A stretch of DNA of 64,000 bases from AP-15 sp963790875 (GCA_963790875.1 CAWBQT010000016.1:124001-188000), one strand, 5' to 3'. Shown: positions 1-9,196, numbered from the stretch's first letter. The notes: a model not told the origin generated them from the letters alone. Made by a program: numbers and translations.

Positions 1-1
1 G

Positions 2-409
2 GCGAGCCATTTTCGGAACAACCAGTTGCCCGAGCTATACACCGCGTTCCCGCGCGACGAAGCCAACTTTCCCGTGCAATATATTGGCGCGAACGTTCCG
101 CAGGCCTGGGCCGCCGGCTCCTCCTTCATGTTGATACAGGCGCTCTTGGGCTTTTTTCCGGATGCGCCCCGCGACAGGCTGTACATCGATCCGTCGCTGC
201 CGAGTTGGCTCCCCGACCTGGCCGTTCTTGACTTCCGGCTCGGCCGGCACAAGCTCGACATCCGTTTCTGGCGCGAAGGAGAAGAAACCGCCTTTGAGGT
301 GACCAAGGGAAATCCCAAGCTCGTGGAGCGCTGCGATCTTGTCTCTCGGGTTGCGCAACTGAGAACTGCCTCCGACCCGCTCCCGCCGGCGGCGAATTCA
401 AATCCCTGA
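2..409 (+). CDS. Amylo-alpha-1,6-glucosidase (glycogen debranching enzyme), C-terminal part
   Basis: The reading frame is open from the first bases, so only the last 135 or so residues are present and the start lies outside the window. Near the beginning it reads NNQLPELYTAFPRD, then PVQYIGANVPQAWAAGS, which is characteristic of the (alpha/alpha)6 catalytic barrel end of bacterial debranching enzymes that hydrolyse alpha-1,6 branches of glycogen. The following residues form the C-terminal beta-sandwich (YIDPSLPSWLPDLAVLDFRL). A second, complete enzyme of this activity is encoded at 58724-60721, but the two are not close copies. The assignment to the broad family is firm; exact substrate is inferred. 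Confidence 0.85.
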   Translation, partial: ASHFRNNQLPELYTAFPRDEANFPVQYIGANVPQAWAAGSSFMLIQALLGFFPDAPRDRLYIDPSLPSWLPDLAVLDFRLGRHKLDIRFWREGEETAFEVTKGNPKLVERCDLVSRVAQLRTASDPLPPAANSNP

Positions 410-617
410 TGAAAAACGCGTCTCTGCCAGCCCCGGTCCGGCGTGGCCCGAGACGACTTTGGCAAAGCCCGGCCGCCACGAGGCATGGAACGGTTGCCAT
501 GACAGCGCGGGGCTGCCGACGGCGCCCGTAGCACCGCAATAAGACGGCGGCGGGTCGACGGCCCCCGGTTCAGCCGCGAGGTTCCGCCATGGGTCGAACA
601 GGAAGCGAGGTTTGGCA

Positions 618-1056
618 ATGAGCACGACGCGGAGCGGCGGGTGTTTGTGCGGCGGGGTGCGCTACGAGTTCGATCGGCGAACCTCTGTTCTCGCTCCTCT
701 GTCATTGCCGCGACTGCCAGCGGCAGAGCGGCAGCGCCTTCATCGCGGCAATGCGCGTCCCGGCTGAAGGCTTTCGCGTCACCCGCGGCGAGCCGAGGCT
801 CTACGCCAGCACGAGCGACGCCGGCAATAGGGTGACGCGGGCCTTCTGCGGCGAATGTGGCGCGCCGCTCTTCATCCGGGTCTCGTCGCGGCCCGACATT
901 GTCGGCCTCAGGGTCGGCAGCCTCGACGATCCAAGCGCATTCCGCCCCGAAGCTCACATCTTCGTCAAAAGCGCGCAGCCCTGGGACCACATGCACCCCG
1001 AGCTGCCGCAACATCAGACCTATCCGCCCGGCCGCGATTACACCCCGAAAACCTAG
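618..1056 (+). pseudogene. GFA family (glutathione-dependent formaldehyde-activating-like) protein, frameshifted
   Basis: From ATG 618 the frame encodes the first zinc site (GGCLCGGVRYEFD), then loses register near base 675. One base over, the protein continues with GEPLFSLLCHCRDCQRQSG, FCGECGAPLF and the rest of a normal GFA/CENP-V fold ending at the TAG at 1054-1056. The paired CxC and CxxC cysteines that bind structural and exchangeable zinc are all present when the two frames are joined. Family members bind zinc and some act on S-hydroxymethylglutathione; the substrate here is unknown. A single indel separates the frames, so either the gene is newly inactivated or there is a base-call error. 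Confidence 0.75.
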
Positions 1057-1077
1057 CTTGCGGTGCCGCAGGCGGTG

Positions 1078-1704
1078 TCAGCCGCTGCGGCGGGTGAGGG
1101 CGAAGGCGAAATCGGCGCCGCTCCCGCGGTTCAACACCTGGTCGATCCACAGCATGGCGTACGGTTCGAGAAGCCGAGCGACGCGCAGCGGGCCGGCATC
1201 GACCGCTTCGAAGCCGATTTCGGCGATCAGCGACAATACGGTCGGCTTCCGCGCCGCGTCGTCGCCGGCGACGAACATGACCGGCCGCACCGGAAACAGC
1301 GACGCCTTCGCCATGTTCTCGGCGCCGGTCTGATTGAGGGATTTGAAGACCGAGGCGCCGGATGCCCATGCCGCCACCTGCTCGCCGCCCGAGGTGCCGT
1401 AGCCGAGGACGAGTTCCAGGCCGCTGCCGATGCCGAGAGGGTTGGTGCAATCGACCAGGATCTTGCCGGAGAGATCGCCGAGGCTCTTTACCGCCGTTTC
1501 GGTCGCCGGCCACGGCGTCGCCAGCACGATGATTTCGGCGTCGCGCGCCGCCTCCGCGGGGCGGAAGAGCCGGGCCCCCGGCAGGCTTGCATATTTCGGA
1601 TCACCCGGCTCGGGTATTCCGAACCGCAAGTCTTGGCCGGCCGCCAACCAGGCTCGGCCGAGCGCCGAGCCGACATTGCCGGCACCGATCATCGCGAGTT
1701 TCAT
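1078..1704 (-). CDS. NADPH-dependent F420 reductase-like oxidoreductase
   Basis: The 208-residue protein opens with MKLAMIGAGNVGSALGRAW, a Rossmann GxGxxG nucleotide-binding motif at the extreme N-terminus, which is why the internal ATG at 1704 is chosen over an upstream extension that lacks any homology pattern. Downstream EIIVLATPW and ILVDCTNPL are typical of the F420-dependent NADP oxidoreductase/ProC-like fold, where the loop positions the hydride donor. Most proteobacteria lack F420, and homologues there probably use NAD(P)H with other substrates, so the reaction cannot be stated. It is transcribed alone, convergent with the GFA gene, with 180 bp upstream. Confidence 0.8.
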   Translation of the reverse strand: MKLAMIGAGNVGSALGRAWLAAGQDLRFGIPEPGDPKYASLPGARLFRPAEAARDAEIIVLATPWPATETAVKSLGDLSGKILVDCTNPLGIGSGLELVLGYGTSGGEQVAAWASGASVFKSLNQTGAENMAKASLFPVRPVMFVAGDDAARKPTVLSLIAEIGFEAVDAGPLRVARLLEPYAMLWIDQVLNRGSGADFAFALTRRSG

Positions 1705-1884
1705 GCCCTTCCCCCAGCCGTTCTTCAATAAGGCGGGGATAATACCGGCCGGTGGCGCCGCCGGCGCCCGGTCATCCGGGCAGGCTGCGGAAACGCCAAA
1801 GCAACCGCAGATCCTGGTGGTCGGTTGGTCTTTAGCTTTAGCCGGCCGGCGTTGCGGAGCCAAAGCATTCCCATTGCGCGCATT

Positions 1885-2244
1885 TCAGGGTCGCGGCGGC
1901 ACCAGCCGGAAGAGTGTCAGCGCATAGCCGAAGACGACAATGTAGAAGAGCGCGAACGTCCAGAGCGGCAACGGCCAATAGATCAGCCGATCGACCCGGC
2001 CCATGATCAGCGGCAGCGGCGTCGTGTCGCCTTCGAGGCGGGCCTGCCACAGGGTCAGGATGCAGGCGCGGCCGAGAGAGGCCTGCAGCGCGACGACGGC
2101 GAGCGAACCGAGATGCAGCGCGCGCCACCAGCGGACATGGACGAAACGCCAGCCGCAAGCGGCACCGATCGGCACCGCGACGAGGCCGAATATATTGAAC
2201 AGGATGATCCCGACATGCGCGACCAGGATCGCGTCGGCCGCCAT
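1885..2244 (-). CDS. DUF2784 family membrane protein
   Basis: This 119-residue protein has the DUF2784 arrangement of four hydrophobic segments: near residues 5-30, 40-58, 78-90 and 92-112. It starts MAADAILVAHVGIILFNIFG and has the conserved WWRALHLGSL and CILTLWQARL stretches. Function of the family is unknown. It lies 39 bp downstream of the alpha/beta hydrolase on the same strand and is probably co-transcribed with it. Confidence 0.75.
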   Translation of the reverse strand: MAADAILVAHVGIILFNIFGLVAVPIGAACGWRFVHVRWWRALHLGSLAVVALQASLGRACILTLWQARLEGDTTPLPLIMGRVDRLIYWPLPLWTFALFYIVVFGYALTLFRLVPPRP

Positions 2245-2283
2245 CAGCTCAAAGCCCGTGCGCCCCGCCGGGCGTGAGATCTG

Positions 2284-3144
2284 TTACTCAGCCGCTCGAG
2301 GCTTTTCGAGAAAGCGATCGAGCGCCGCCAGCACCGCGGGTTCGACCAAGGTCGGCGCATGCCCGACGCCTGGCACCGCCAGCAATTCGCCGCGCGGCAA
2401 TCCATCGACCATCCGCCGCGCCTGCGCCTCGGAAAGGATGTCGCTCTCGGTCCCCCATACCACGAGGGCTGGGCAGGGCATTGAAGCGAGCGCTGGCCAC
2501 AATGGCGGCCGGGCCGGCGCCCCGCGTTCGAGGCGCTGTCGGATGTATGCCGGGTCCATCTTCCAACCCCAACGGCCGTCCGGGCGCTGTCGCAAGACGC
2601 CGACGGCCAATTCCCGCTGGTCTTCGGCGCTGCGTCCGGCGAGGATCGGCGACATCGCGGCGCGATACCTGATCGCCTCTTCGAGGCTCGAGAAATCGTT
2701 TGGTCGGCTGCCGACCATTTGCGTGACGCGTTGCGTCCCGGCCTCCACATCGGGTCCGATGTCGTTGATGACGAGCCCGGCGAGGCGCGGCGCATGCTTG
2801 GCGGCGTAGGTCATCGCGATGATGCCGCCCATCGAGGTGCCGATCAGGACGAATTTTTCGAGTTCCAGCCGGTCGGCGAAACCCGCCAGGTCGGCTGCCT
2901 GATCGGCGTATTGATAGGCCCCGGCGGGAGACCAGCCGCTCTCACCATGACCGCGCACGTCGAATGCGAGGATATGGAATCGGTCCCGCAGATGGCGGCC
3001 GAGGGCGTTGAACGCTTCGGCGCTGCCGGTATAGCCGTGGACACAGACGACGGGCGGCGCGTCGCTGTCGCCCCATTCGAGGTAATGCACCGACAGACCG
3101 TTCACCGCGACGGTCCTGCTCGTCGGCTGGGTCGTGGTCGCCAT
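2284..3144 (-). CDS. Alpha/beta hydrolase
   Basis: A 286-residue alpha/beta hydrolase. The oxyanion-hole HG pair is in VVCVHGYTGS (about residues 32-41), the nucleophile elbow is GTSMGG with Ser104, and the C-terminal catalytic His lies in GVGHAPTLVE; an acidic residue in WGTESDILS completes the triad. The lid region (about residues 135-200) is typical of esterases, epoxide hydrolases and C-C hydrolases, so the substrate is open. The start MATTTQPTS at 3144 is preferred because an upstream extension to 3210 would run far into the short divergent promoter region shared with gabD, whose ATG is at 3241. Confidence 0.85.
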   Translation of the reverse strand: MATTTQPTSRTVAVNGLSVHYLEWGDSDAPPVVCVHGYTGSAEAFNALGRHLRDRFHILAFDVRGHGESGWSPAGAYQYADQAADLAGFADRLELEKFVLIGTSMGGIIAMTYAAKHAPRLAGLVINDIGPDVEAGTQRVTQMVGSRPNDFSSLEEAIRYRAAMSPILAGRSAEDQRELAVGVLRQRPDGRWGWKMDPAYIRQRLERGAPARPPLWPALASMPCPALVVWGTESDILSEAQARRMVDGLPRGELLAVPGVGHAPTLVEPAVLAALDRFLEKPRAAE

Positions 3145-3240
3145 TGTGCGTCGCCTCTGTTGTTCCGACGATCGGTCGTCAATCTTGCCAAAGATCGGCG
3201 CCGGTCGCACCTATGCTGCGAGCGAAGGAGGAAGCGCGCG

Positions 3241-4698
3241 ATGAAGCTCCATGACGAGAAGCTGTTCCGCCAGCAATGCTACATCGACGGCGAATGGGTC
3301 GACGCCTTGAACCGCGGCACGATCCTCGTCACCAACCCGGCGACCGGCGAGACCCTCGGCACCGTGCCGCGGATGGGGGCCGAGGAGACGCGGCACGCGG
3401 TCGCGGCGGCCGACCGCGCGCTGCCGGGCTGGCGTGGCAGGACGGCGAAAGAACGCGCGCAGACCCTGCGCAAATGGTTCGACCTGTTGATGGCGAACCA
3501 AGAGGACCTCGCGACCCTGATGACCGCCGAGCAGGGCAAGCCGCTCGCCGAGTCGAGAGGCGAGATCGCCTATGCGGCGTCCTTCATCGAATGGTTCGGC
3601 GAGGAGGGCAAACGCATCTACGGCGACACGATCCCGGCGCATATGGCCGACAAGCGCATCGTCGTCACCAAGGAGCCGATCGGCGTCTGCGCCGCGATCA
3701 CGCCATGGAACTTCCCGGCGGCGATGATCACGCGCAAGGCTGGGCCGGCCTTGGCCGCCGGCTGCACGATGGTGCTGAAGCCGGCGACCGCGACGCCCTA
3801 TTCGGCCTTGGCGCTGTGCGAATTGGCCGAGCGCGCCGGCGTACCAAAGGGGGTGTTTTCCTGCGTCACCGGGCCGGCCGGCGAGATCGGCGGCGAACTG
3901 ACCTCGAACCCGACCGTGCGCAAACTGACCTTCACCGGCTCGACCGAGATCGGCAAATTGCTGATGCAGCAGTGCGCCGGCACGGTCAAGAAAGTCTCGC
4001 TCGAACTGGGCGGGAACGCGCCGTTCATCGTCTTCGACGACGCCGATGTCGAGATGGCGGTCAAGGGGGCAATCGCCTCGAAATACCGCAATGCCGGGCA
4101 GACCTGCGTCTGCGCCAACCGGATCCTGGTCCAGGACGGCGTCTACGACGCGTTCGCCAAACGGCTCGCAGACATGGCCGAGGCGATGAAGGTCGCCGAC
4201 GGCTTCGAGCCGGGTGCGGTGATCGGGCCGCTGATCGACATGAAGGCGGTCGAGAAGGTCGAGGCGCATATCAAGGACGCCGTCGCGAAAGGGGCGAAGG
4301 TGGTGACCGGCGGCAAGCGCAGCGTCTTGGGCGGCAGCTTCTTCGAGCCGACGGTCTTGGCCGATGTGACGACCGACATGGTCATCACCAAGGAGGAGAC
4401 GTTCGGGCCGGTGGCGCCGCTCTATCGATTCAAGAACGAGGCCGAGGCGGTCAGGATGGCGAACGACACCGAGTTCGGTCTCGCCGCCTATTTCTACAGC
4501 CGCGACATCGGCCGCATCTGGCGCGTCGCCGAGGCGCTCGAATACGGCATCGTCGGCATCAACGAGGGCATCATCTCGACCGAGATCGCCCCGTTCGGCG
4601 GCATGAAGGAAAGCGGCATCGGCCGCGAGGGCTCGAAATACGGCATCGAGGAGTTCCTCGAAGTCAAATACCTGTGCATGGGCGGCATCGACCGCTAA
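3241..4698 (+). CDS. gabD: NAD(P)-dependent succinate-semialdehyde dehydrogenase
   Basis: A full-length 485-residue aldehyde dehydrogenase that oxidises succinate semialdehyde to succinate in the GABA shunt. The start at 3241 follows an AAGGAGGA ribosome site. Visible signatures are ITPWNFPAAMITRK and VLKPAT of the cofactor site, the Glu motif LELGGNAPFIVFDDAD and the catalytic Cys289 in GQTCVCANR. The C-terminal GVGREG-like element here reads GIGREGSKYGIEEFLE, as in GabD rather than betaine aldehyde dehydrogenases. Its 3' 844 bp recur identically at 7229-8072. It is divergent from the hydrolase gene. Confidence 0.93.
   Translation: MKLHDEKLFRQQCYIDGEWVDALNRGTILVTNPATGETLGTVPRMGAEETRHAVAAADRALPGWRGRTAKERAQTLRKWFDLLMANQEDLATLMTAEQGKPLAESRGEIAYAASFIEWFGEEGKRIYGDTIPAHMADKRIVVTKEPIGVCAAITPWNFPAAMITRKAGPALAAGCTMVLKPATATPYSALALCELAERAGVPKGVFSCVTGPAGEIGGELTSNPTVRKLTFTGSTEIGKLLMQQCAGTVKKVSLELGGNAPFIVFDDADVEMAVKGAIASKYRNAGQTCVCANRILVQDGVYDAFAKRLADMAEAMKVADGFEPGAVIGPLIDMKAVEKVEAHIKDAVAKGAKVVTGGKRSVLGGSFFEPTVLADVTTDMVITKEETFGPVAPLYRFKNEAEAVRMANDTEFGLAAYFYSRDIGRIWRVAEALEYGIVGINEGIISTEIAPFGGMKESGIGREGSKYGIEEFLEVKYLCMGGIDR
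3853..4696 (+). repeat. Long direct repeat, copy 1 (within gabD)
   Basis: About 844 bp, identical by eye to 7229-8072 at a constant offset of 3376 bp. Translations of several different frames agree between the copies, which confirms nucleotide identity. The match degrades just upstream (G/T difference at 3852/7228) and stops at the stop codons (TAA versus TGA). Confidence 0.9.
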
Positions 4699-5041
4699 GG
4701 ATTGTGCGGAAAGCCGGCCAGGATCGGATAACCCGGCCTTGGGAGAACGAATTGCCGCCCGCATTCGAGAAGCCGTCTCCGCGATCGGCGCCTCGCCCAT
4801 GGGTGGTCGTGCGGTCGCTCAAAGGCCGGGCATTCGGGTGTGGCCCGTGCTGAGCCGTCGACCGCATCGATTCCTGGCGGCGGAGCGCCGTCGCGCCGCG
4901 GCTCGACAGCGGGGACGTTTCGGTCGAAAGCGTCAACGAGAGCCGGGGCGACCGGCCGTGGGTGCCGCACCCCGGTGACGCACCGGGTCTGGCACGGACT
5001 GGCCGACAACTAGGCCTGGACTGAGCGCCAATGGTCTGCGC
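4699..5041. other. Intergenic, no gene recognised
   Basis: No protein or RNA recognised. It holds one copy of a short degenerate repeat (4922-4968) that recurs at 6607-6653. Confidence 0.5.
4922..4968 (-). repeat. Short diverged repeat, copy A
   Basis: About 47 bp, some 88 percent identical by eye to 6607-6653. On the minus strand both read a peptide like HPRPVAPALVDAFD / HPRPVAAAFVDAFD, so these may be relics of one protein-coding or mobile sequence. The two copies flank the GloVer-repeat gene. Confidence 0.5.
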
Positions 5042-6392
5042 CTATTTGGCGACCTTGAATACGGTGCCCGCGCCCGTGCGCGGTGGCGTGACCCCGCCAG
5101 CCTCCGTCGTACCATAGAGATCCCCGGACGTGTCGGTGATCAGGCCGGCGGACGGGGCCCAGCCATCGGCGCAGCGGCGCTCCGAGCAAAACTTGTGGAG
5201 AACCTGCTCGGACCATGTCCCGGCGGTCGCATCCGGGATCAGCTCGAACACTGTACCCTTGGAATCCACTCCACCCCCGCGCGTCGTACCGTAAAGGTTG
5301 CCCGATCCGTCCATGATCACGCCGCTCCAGGGCATGGCGCCATCGGCGCATCCGTCCTGTGAGCAAAAGCTGTACAGATTTGTTTCCGCCCAGCTGGTCT
5401 TGCCGGCGTTCGGGCTCGTACACTGTGCCCTGACTGTTCGTACCGCCAAAATACGTCGTGCCGTAGAGATTGCCCGATGCGTCGAAAATCAGCGTTACCG
5501 AGGGGATGGGTTCGCCAACGTGCGATTGGCAGTTGTCGGCGGGCTCAGAACAGAAGCGATAGAGGGCTCGCTCCGCCCATTTGGCGGCGCGGGCGTTCGG
5601 GATCAGCTCGTATACCGTGCCCCATGACCCGCTGGCGCCCCCCCTCTCGGTCTGACCATAGAGGTTCCCGGAAGCATCCGTGGTAACGCCGCCGGCAGGA
5701 TTGCCGCCATCGGTACAGCGGTTGCCGCCGCGCGAGCAGAAATTGTAGAGGACGCGTTCCGCCCATTTGGTCTTGTCGGCATTAGGGACAAGCTCGAAAA
5801 TTACACCACTGCCATCGTATCCGGTCCCGCCACCATAGGTCGTCCCGTAAAGCTCACCCGATGGGTTCGCGGTAAGGCCAGCCTCGGGGAGAGCGCCGTC
5901 CGAGCAGCCGCTTGCCGCGCAAAAGCTGTAGAGCACCCGCTCCGTCCATGGCCCGCTGGCGGCGGCAGGGCTCAATTGGAACACCGTGCCGTCACCATAG
6001 TCGCCGCCGCGGAACGTCGTGCCATACAGCTCCCCGGACGGGCCCATTATCAACGAGTCAAGAGGCTGTTGGCCGTCCGTGCAACTCTTGCCGCCGCGCG
6101 AGCAGAAGCTGTAGAGGACCGATTCCGTGTATTCCCCGTCAACGAGGGCCAACTCGAATACCGTGCCCCTGCGCCTGGCGCCGCCCCATTGGGTTGTGCC
6201 GTAAAGGTTTCCCGAGTGGTCCATCAGGAGACCGGCGTAAGGCGCCTCGCCATCGGGGCAGGGTCTTCCTTGCGCGCAAAATTGTAACAAGGTCGCGAAT
6301 CCGGCGGTTGAAGCGCCGCTTCGTGGGGCGAGGCCGGCCGCCATCAGCGCCGTCGCGACCACCGCGAGCCGATATAGCGAGAGATTTTTCAT
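5042..6392 (-). pseudogene. GloVer tandem-repeat secreted protein, frameshifted
   Basis: Starts with a signal peptide (MKNLSLYRLAVVATALMAAG) and continues with about nine tandem repeats of roughly 45-50 residues built on D.SGNLYGTT..GG...GTVFEL and LYSFCS....C.DG. This is the choice-anchor/GloVer repeat family, thought to form a beta-propeller-like extracellular protein; function is unknown. The frame breaks near 5413-5418: upstream reads GTNSQGTVYE, downstream resumes SPNAGKTSWAETNLYSFC in another frame. Restoring five bases (GAG CTG AGC pattern) would rejoin them, which suggests a slippage deletion between GAGC direct repeats. Ends in the expected GTVFKVAK. Confidence 0.75.
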
Positions 6393-6755
6393 TGCTCCGT
6401 CCCTGTCGCGCTCTCGACAATTTGCAACATGCTTCACCTCCTGCCCGGAAACCTGCCGCGGGATGCATCAACCGACGATCGCGGCCGCCGTAAGCCACCC
6501 GGATCGCTGACCGGGTCGCGCGTGCTCGCCCACTCTCAAAGATTTAGTGAGATCAGATATCACATACCAAAGATTTGTAATTACTTGGCCTCAGGCTCGT
6601 GGTGACCGTCGAAGGCGTCAACAAAGGCCGCGGCGACCGGCCGTGGGTGCCGCCCGGTCGAGCATCGGATTTGGTATGAAACCGACGACTGGTCGCTCGC
6701 ATCGCAGGATCTGCTTGTCGGCGCTCGTCGAGGCGGCACAGACCGGGGATGATCG
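6393..6755. other. Intergenic, no gene recognised
   Basis: No gene recognised between the two minus-strand genes. It contains the second copy of the short repeat (6607-6653) and a small AT-richer stretch near 6540-6590. Confidence 0.5.
6607..6653 (-). repeat. Short diverged repeat, copy B
   Basis: Partner of 4922-4968. On the minus strand this copy ends a short frame ...DAFDGHHEPEAK followed by TAA, which gives a weak hint that it was once the end of a coding sequence. Confidence 0.5.
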
Positions 6756-7100
6756 TCAATAAACCGGGTAGCCATAGGGCGGCGGTGCGTAGCCCGGCGG
6801 CGGGTAGCCCGGGTAGCCGTAACCGGGATAGGGCGGCGGAGCGTAGGCGGGGGGGCCGTAGCCCGGGTAACCGTAATAGCCGTAGTTGCCCGGTGGTGGC
6901 GGCGTGCTGGCGGCGCCGCCAACGATGCCGACGGCACCGCCGACCGCGGCCCCCAATGCCGCTCCCGGCCCGCCGCCCGCGGCTGCCCCGATCGCGGCAC
7001 CGGTACCGGCGCCGAGCAGGCCGCCGGCGAGAGCGTTCTGATCGCAACGCTTAGTTGCCAAGTGTTGCGTGAATCGAACCACCGTCGACGGCTCGTTCAC
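6756..7100 (-). CDS. Glycine-zipper protein with Tyr/Pro/Gly tail, N-terminus probably lost
   Basis: Residues 20-62 are a glycine zipper (GGLLGAGTGAAIGAAAGGG, then GAALGAAVGGAVG), a helix-packing motif of small outer-membrane or periplasmic proteins. The tail is a low-complexity YGYPGY/PPGYAPPP repeat. Relatives normally start with a signal peptide or lipobox before CDQNALAGG; here the only start available (GTG 7100) gives a charged leader with no signal sequence. The break falls next to the truncated gabD copy (from 7128), so the same rearrangement probably removed the 5' ends of both. Expression as a functional exported protein is doubtful. Confidence 0.6.
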   Translation of the reverse strand: MNEPSTVVRFTQHLATKRCDQNALAGGLLGAGTGAAIGAAAGGGPGAALGAAVGGAVGIVGGAASTPPPPGNYGYYGYPGYGPPAYAPPPYPGYGYPGYPPPGYAPPPYGYPVY

Positions 7101-7127
7101 GACGGCGCCGGTGACCCTCGACGGCGG

Positions 7128-8074
7128 CGATGATCACGCGCAACGCCGGCCCGGCCTTGGCCGCCGCGACGCCCTATTCGGCCTTGGCGCTGTGCGAGTT
7201 GGCCGAGCGCGCTGGTTTGCCAAAGGGTGTGTTTTCCTGCGTCACCGGGCCGGCCGGCGAGATCGGCGGCGAACTGACCTCGAACCCGACCGTGCGCAAA
7301 CTGACCTTCACCGGCTCGACCGAGATCGGCAAATTGCTGATGCAGCAGTGCGCCGGCACGGTCAAGAAAGTCTCGCTCGAACTGGGCGGGAACGCGCCGT
7401 TCATCGTCTTCGACGACGCCGATGTCGAGATGGCGGTCAAGGGGGCAATCGCCTCGAAATACCGCAATGCCGGGCAGACCTGCGTCTGCGCCAACCGGAT
7501 CCTGGTCCAGGACGGCGTCTACGACGCGTTCGCCAAACGGCTCGCAGACATGGCCGAGGCGATGAAGGTCGCCGACGGCTTCGAGCCGGGTGCGGTGATC
7601 GGGCCGCTGATCGACATGAAGGCGGTCGAGAAGGTCGAGGCGCATATCAAGGACGCCGTCGCGAAAGGGGCGAAGGTGGTGACCGGCGGCAAGCGCAGCG
7701 TCTTGGGCGGCAGCTTCTTCGAGCCGACGGTCTTGGCCGATGTGACGACCGACATGGTCATCACCAAGGAGGAGACGTTCGGGCCGGTGGCGCCGCTCTA
7801 TCGATTCAAGAACGAGGCCGAGGCGGTCAGGATGGCGAACGACACCGAGTTCGGTCTCGCCGCCTATTTCTACAGCCGCGACATCGGCCGCATCTGGCGC
7901 GTCGCCGAGGCGCTCGAATACGGCATCGTCGGCATCAACGAGGGCATCATCTCGACCGAGATCGCCCCGTTCGGCGGCATGAAGGAAAGCGGCATCGGCC
8001 GCGAGGGCTCGAAATACGGCATCGAGGAGTTCCTCGAAGTCAAATACCTGTGCATGGGCGGCATCGACCGCTGA
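7128..8074 (+). pseudogene. gabD: 5'-truncated gabD copy
   Basis: Corresponds to codons from about 162 to the end of the intact gabD at 3241-4698. The first half, including most of the NAD-binding region, is absent. An in-frame 30-bp deletion has also removed ten residues (GCTMVLKPAT), including the Lys of the VLKPA cofactor motif. The catalytic cysteine motif survives. From 7229 to 8072 it is identical to the intact gene, so it arose or was gene-converted recently, whereas the first 100 bp carry several differences. No convincing ribosome site precedes it. Confidence 0.9.
7229..8072 (+). repeat. Long direct repeat, copy 2
   Basis: Identical partner of 3853-4696; see that entry. Direct orientation means recombination between copies would delete about 3.4 kb including the GloVer and glycine-zipper genes. 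Confidence 0.9.
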
Positions 8075-9058
8075 ATATTTGTCTCTCGCGCTGGACCGGG
8101 GGCGAGGAACGGTAGACGTACGGCCCTCCCCCCGGCGGCATCCACTGATGGCTCTTGATTACGACGATTGCTCGGTCAATTGCGGGGCTGGGGGCATGCC
8201 CGACGGCGCACGCTTTAGAGCGCCACCCATCCTGTCGACGATTTGGATTTCTCCTTCCTTGGTCCGTAAGCGCACCTTGGGGGCGTAATCGCCGTACGAC
8301 GTCGTCTCTAGCTAAAATTCCCTGGTAACAGGCAAAATAACAGCGAAAGCGCTGGATTTGGGCCAACTCCGTTCCGAAAACTTGCCCAAAATCAGAGGCT
8401 TGGCGATCCAGTTCCCTAGCGACAGAACAGGGAAACAATTCGCCCTTTCAGGGAATTAAATCCGGCCAATCAGGGAAAACACGGGAAAATACCAAACCCC
8501 GTGCCGCCACCAGCCGATTTTAACGCCGAAGCGGCGCAATTCGCCTCTGATGCCATCGTCGCAATTTCATAGCAGAACGATCGCGATTTGTCAATGCGGC
8601 GAGCCAGGTGGCAGCGGTCGCCTTTCTGGCCGGCCGCCCGCGGGCTATAGCGCGGCAGCTCAGGAGGAGGCCGACCGCACAGAAATCAACGCCGCGGTAT
8701 TCCGCAGATTGCACGAACCGCTGGCGATCGAGCCGGTCGATATCGACGATCCCTCGTCTAACCGCTGAGCCGGGGCGCAAGGTTGTGGCTGGTACGCGGC
8801 GATCGGTGTCTGTCACCGCGATCTGCATATCGCCGACGGCGCGGGGCATGTCCCCTCCCGGCCGATCCCGCTTGGCCATCAAGACGCCGGCGGCGTGGAG
8901 ACCGTCGGTGAATTGTTTCCAGTCCTTCCACGAGCGACGCGAGCCGAGTGGTCGCCCGCCGGGCGAGAGCTTCAGCTGCCGACCCACCACCGGCAGGACC
9001 TCTCTTGTCGTGCCCGGTCGACCGCTCTCGAAAATCCGATTTTTGCGCCGGTAAGTAG
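8075..9058. other. Long stretch without a recognisable gene
   Basis: Open frames occur on both strands but none resembles a known protein. The first half is AT-richer and holds regularly spaced CAGGGAA repeats (8428-8477). The second half (8520-9058) is GC-rich and may be a decayed gene; no motif allowed me to name it. Confidence 0.5.
8428..8477 (+). repeat. CAGGGAA heptamers at 21-22 bp spacing
   Basis: CAGGGAA occurs at 8428, 8449 and 8471, two helical turns apart, followed by the near match CGGGAAAA at 8482. Inverted near matches TTCCCT sit at 8319 and 8412. The phased spacing suggests protein binding or the edge of an old mobile element; the role is unknown. Confidence 0.45.
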
Positions 9059-9196
9059 TTAGCCGCTCGCCCGAGGGACTTCCTTCCGTCGCATGCTGCT
9101 CCGGTACACTTCGAGTGCGTCTCGCGCCTGCCTGATCGCTTCGTCGCGGACCCACAGCGTGCCCTCGGAATTCTCCTTCTGCCATTCGACAGTCAT
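9059..9196 (-). CDS. Small hypothetical protein (45 aa)
   Basis: ATG at 9196 follows AAGGAGAAC about 11 bases upstream. The product begins MTVEWQKENSEGTLWVRDEA and continues IRQARDALEVYRSS, a charged amphipathic helix ending MRRKEVPRASG. No family recognised. Coding bias and the ribosome site support translation, but its size leaves doubt. Confidence 0.4.
   Translation of the reverse strand: MTVEWQKENSEGTLWVRDEAIRQARDALEVYRSSMRRKEVPRASG

Noticed and set aside
3211..4800. Minus-strand open frame of 529 codons and plus-strand frame from 3276 over gabD
   Set aside because: Both are shadows of gabD; the true frame has every aldehyde dehydrogenase motif.
8428..8477. CRISPR array
   Set aside because: Repeats are only 7 bp with 14-15 bp between them; no CRISPR-size repeats or cas genes anywhere in the window.
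8520..9185. 221-codon minus-strand open frame
   Set aside because: No recognisable motif, poor start, and the better-supported short gene 9059-9196 overlaps it in another frame.
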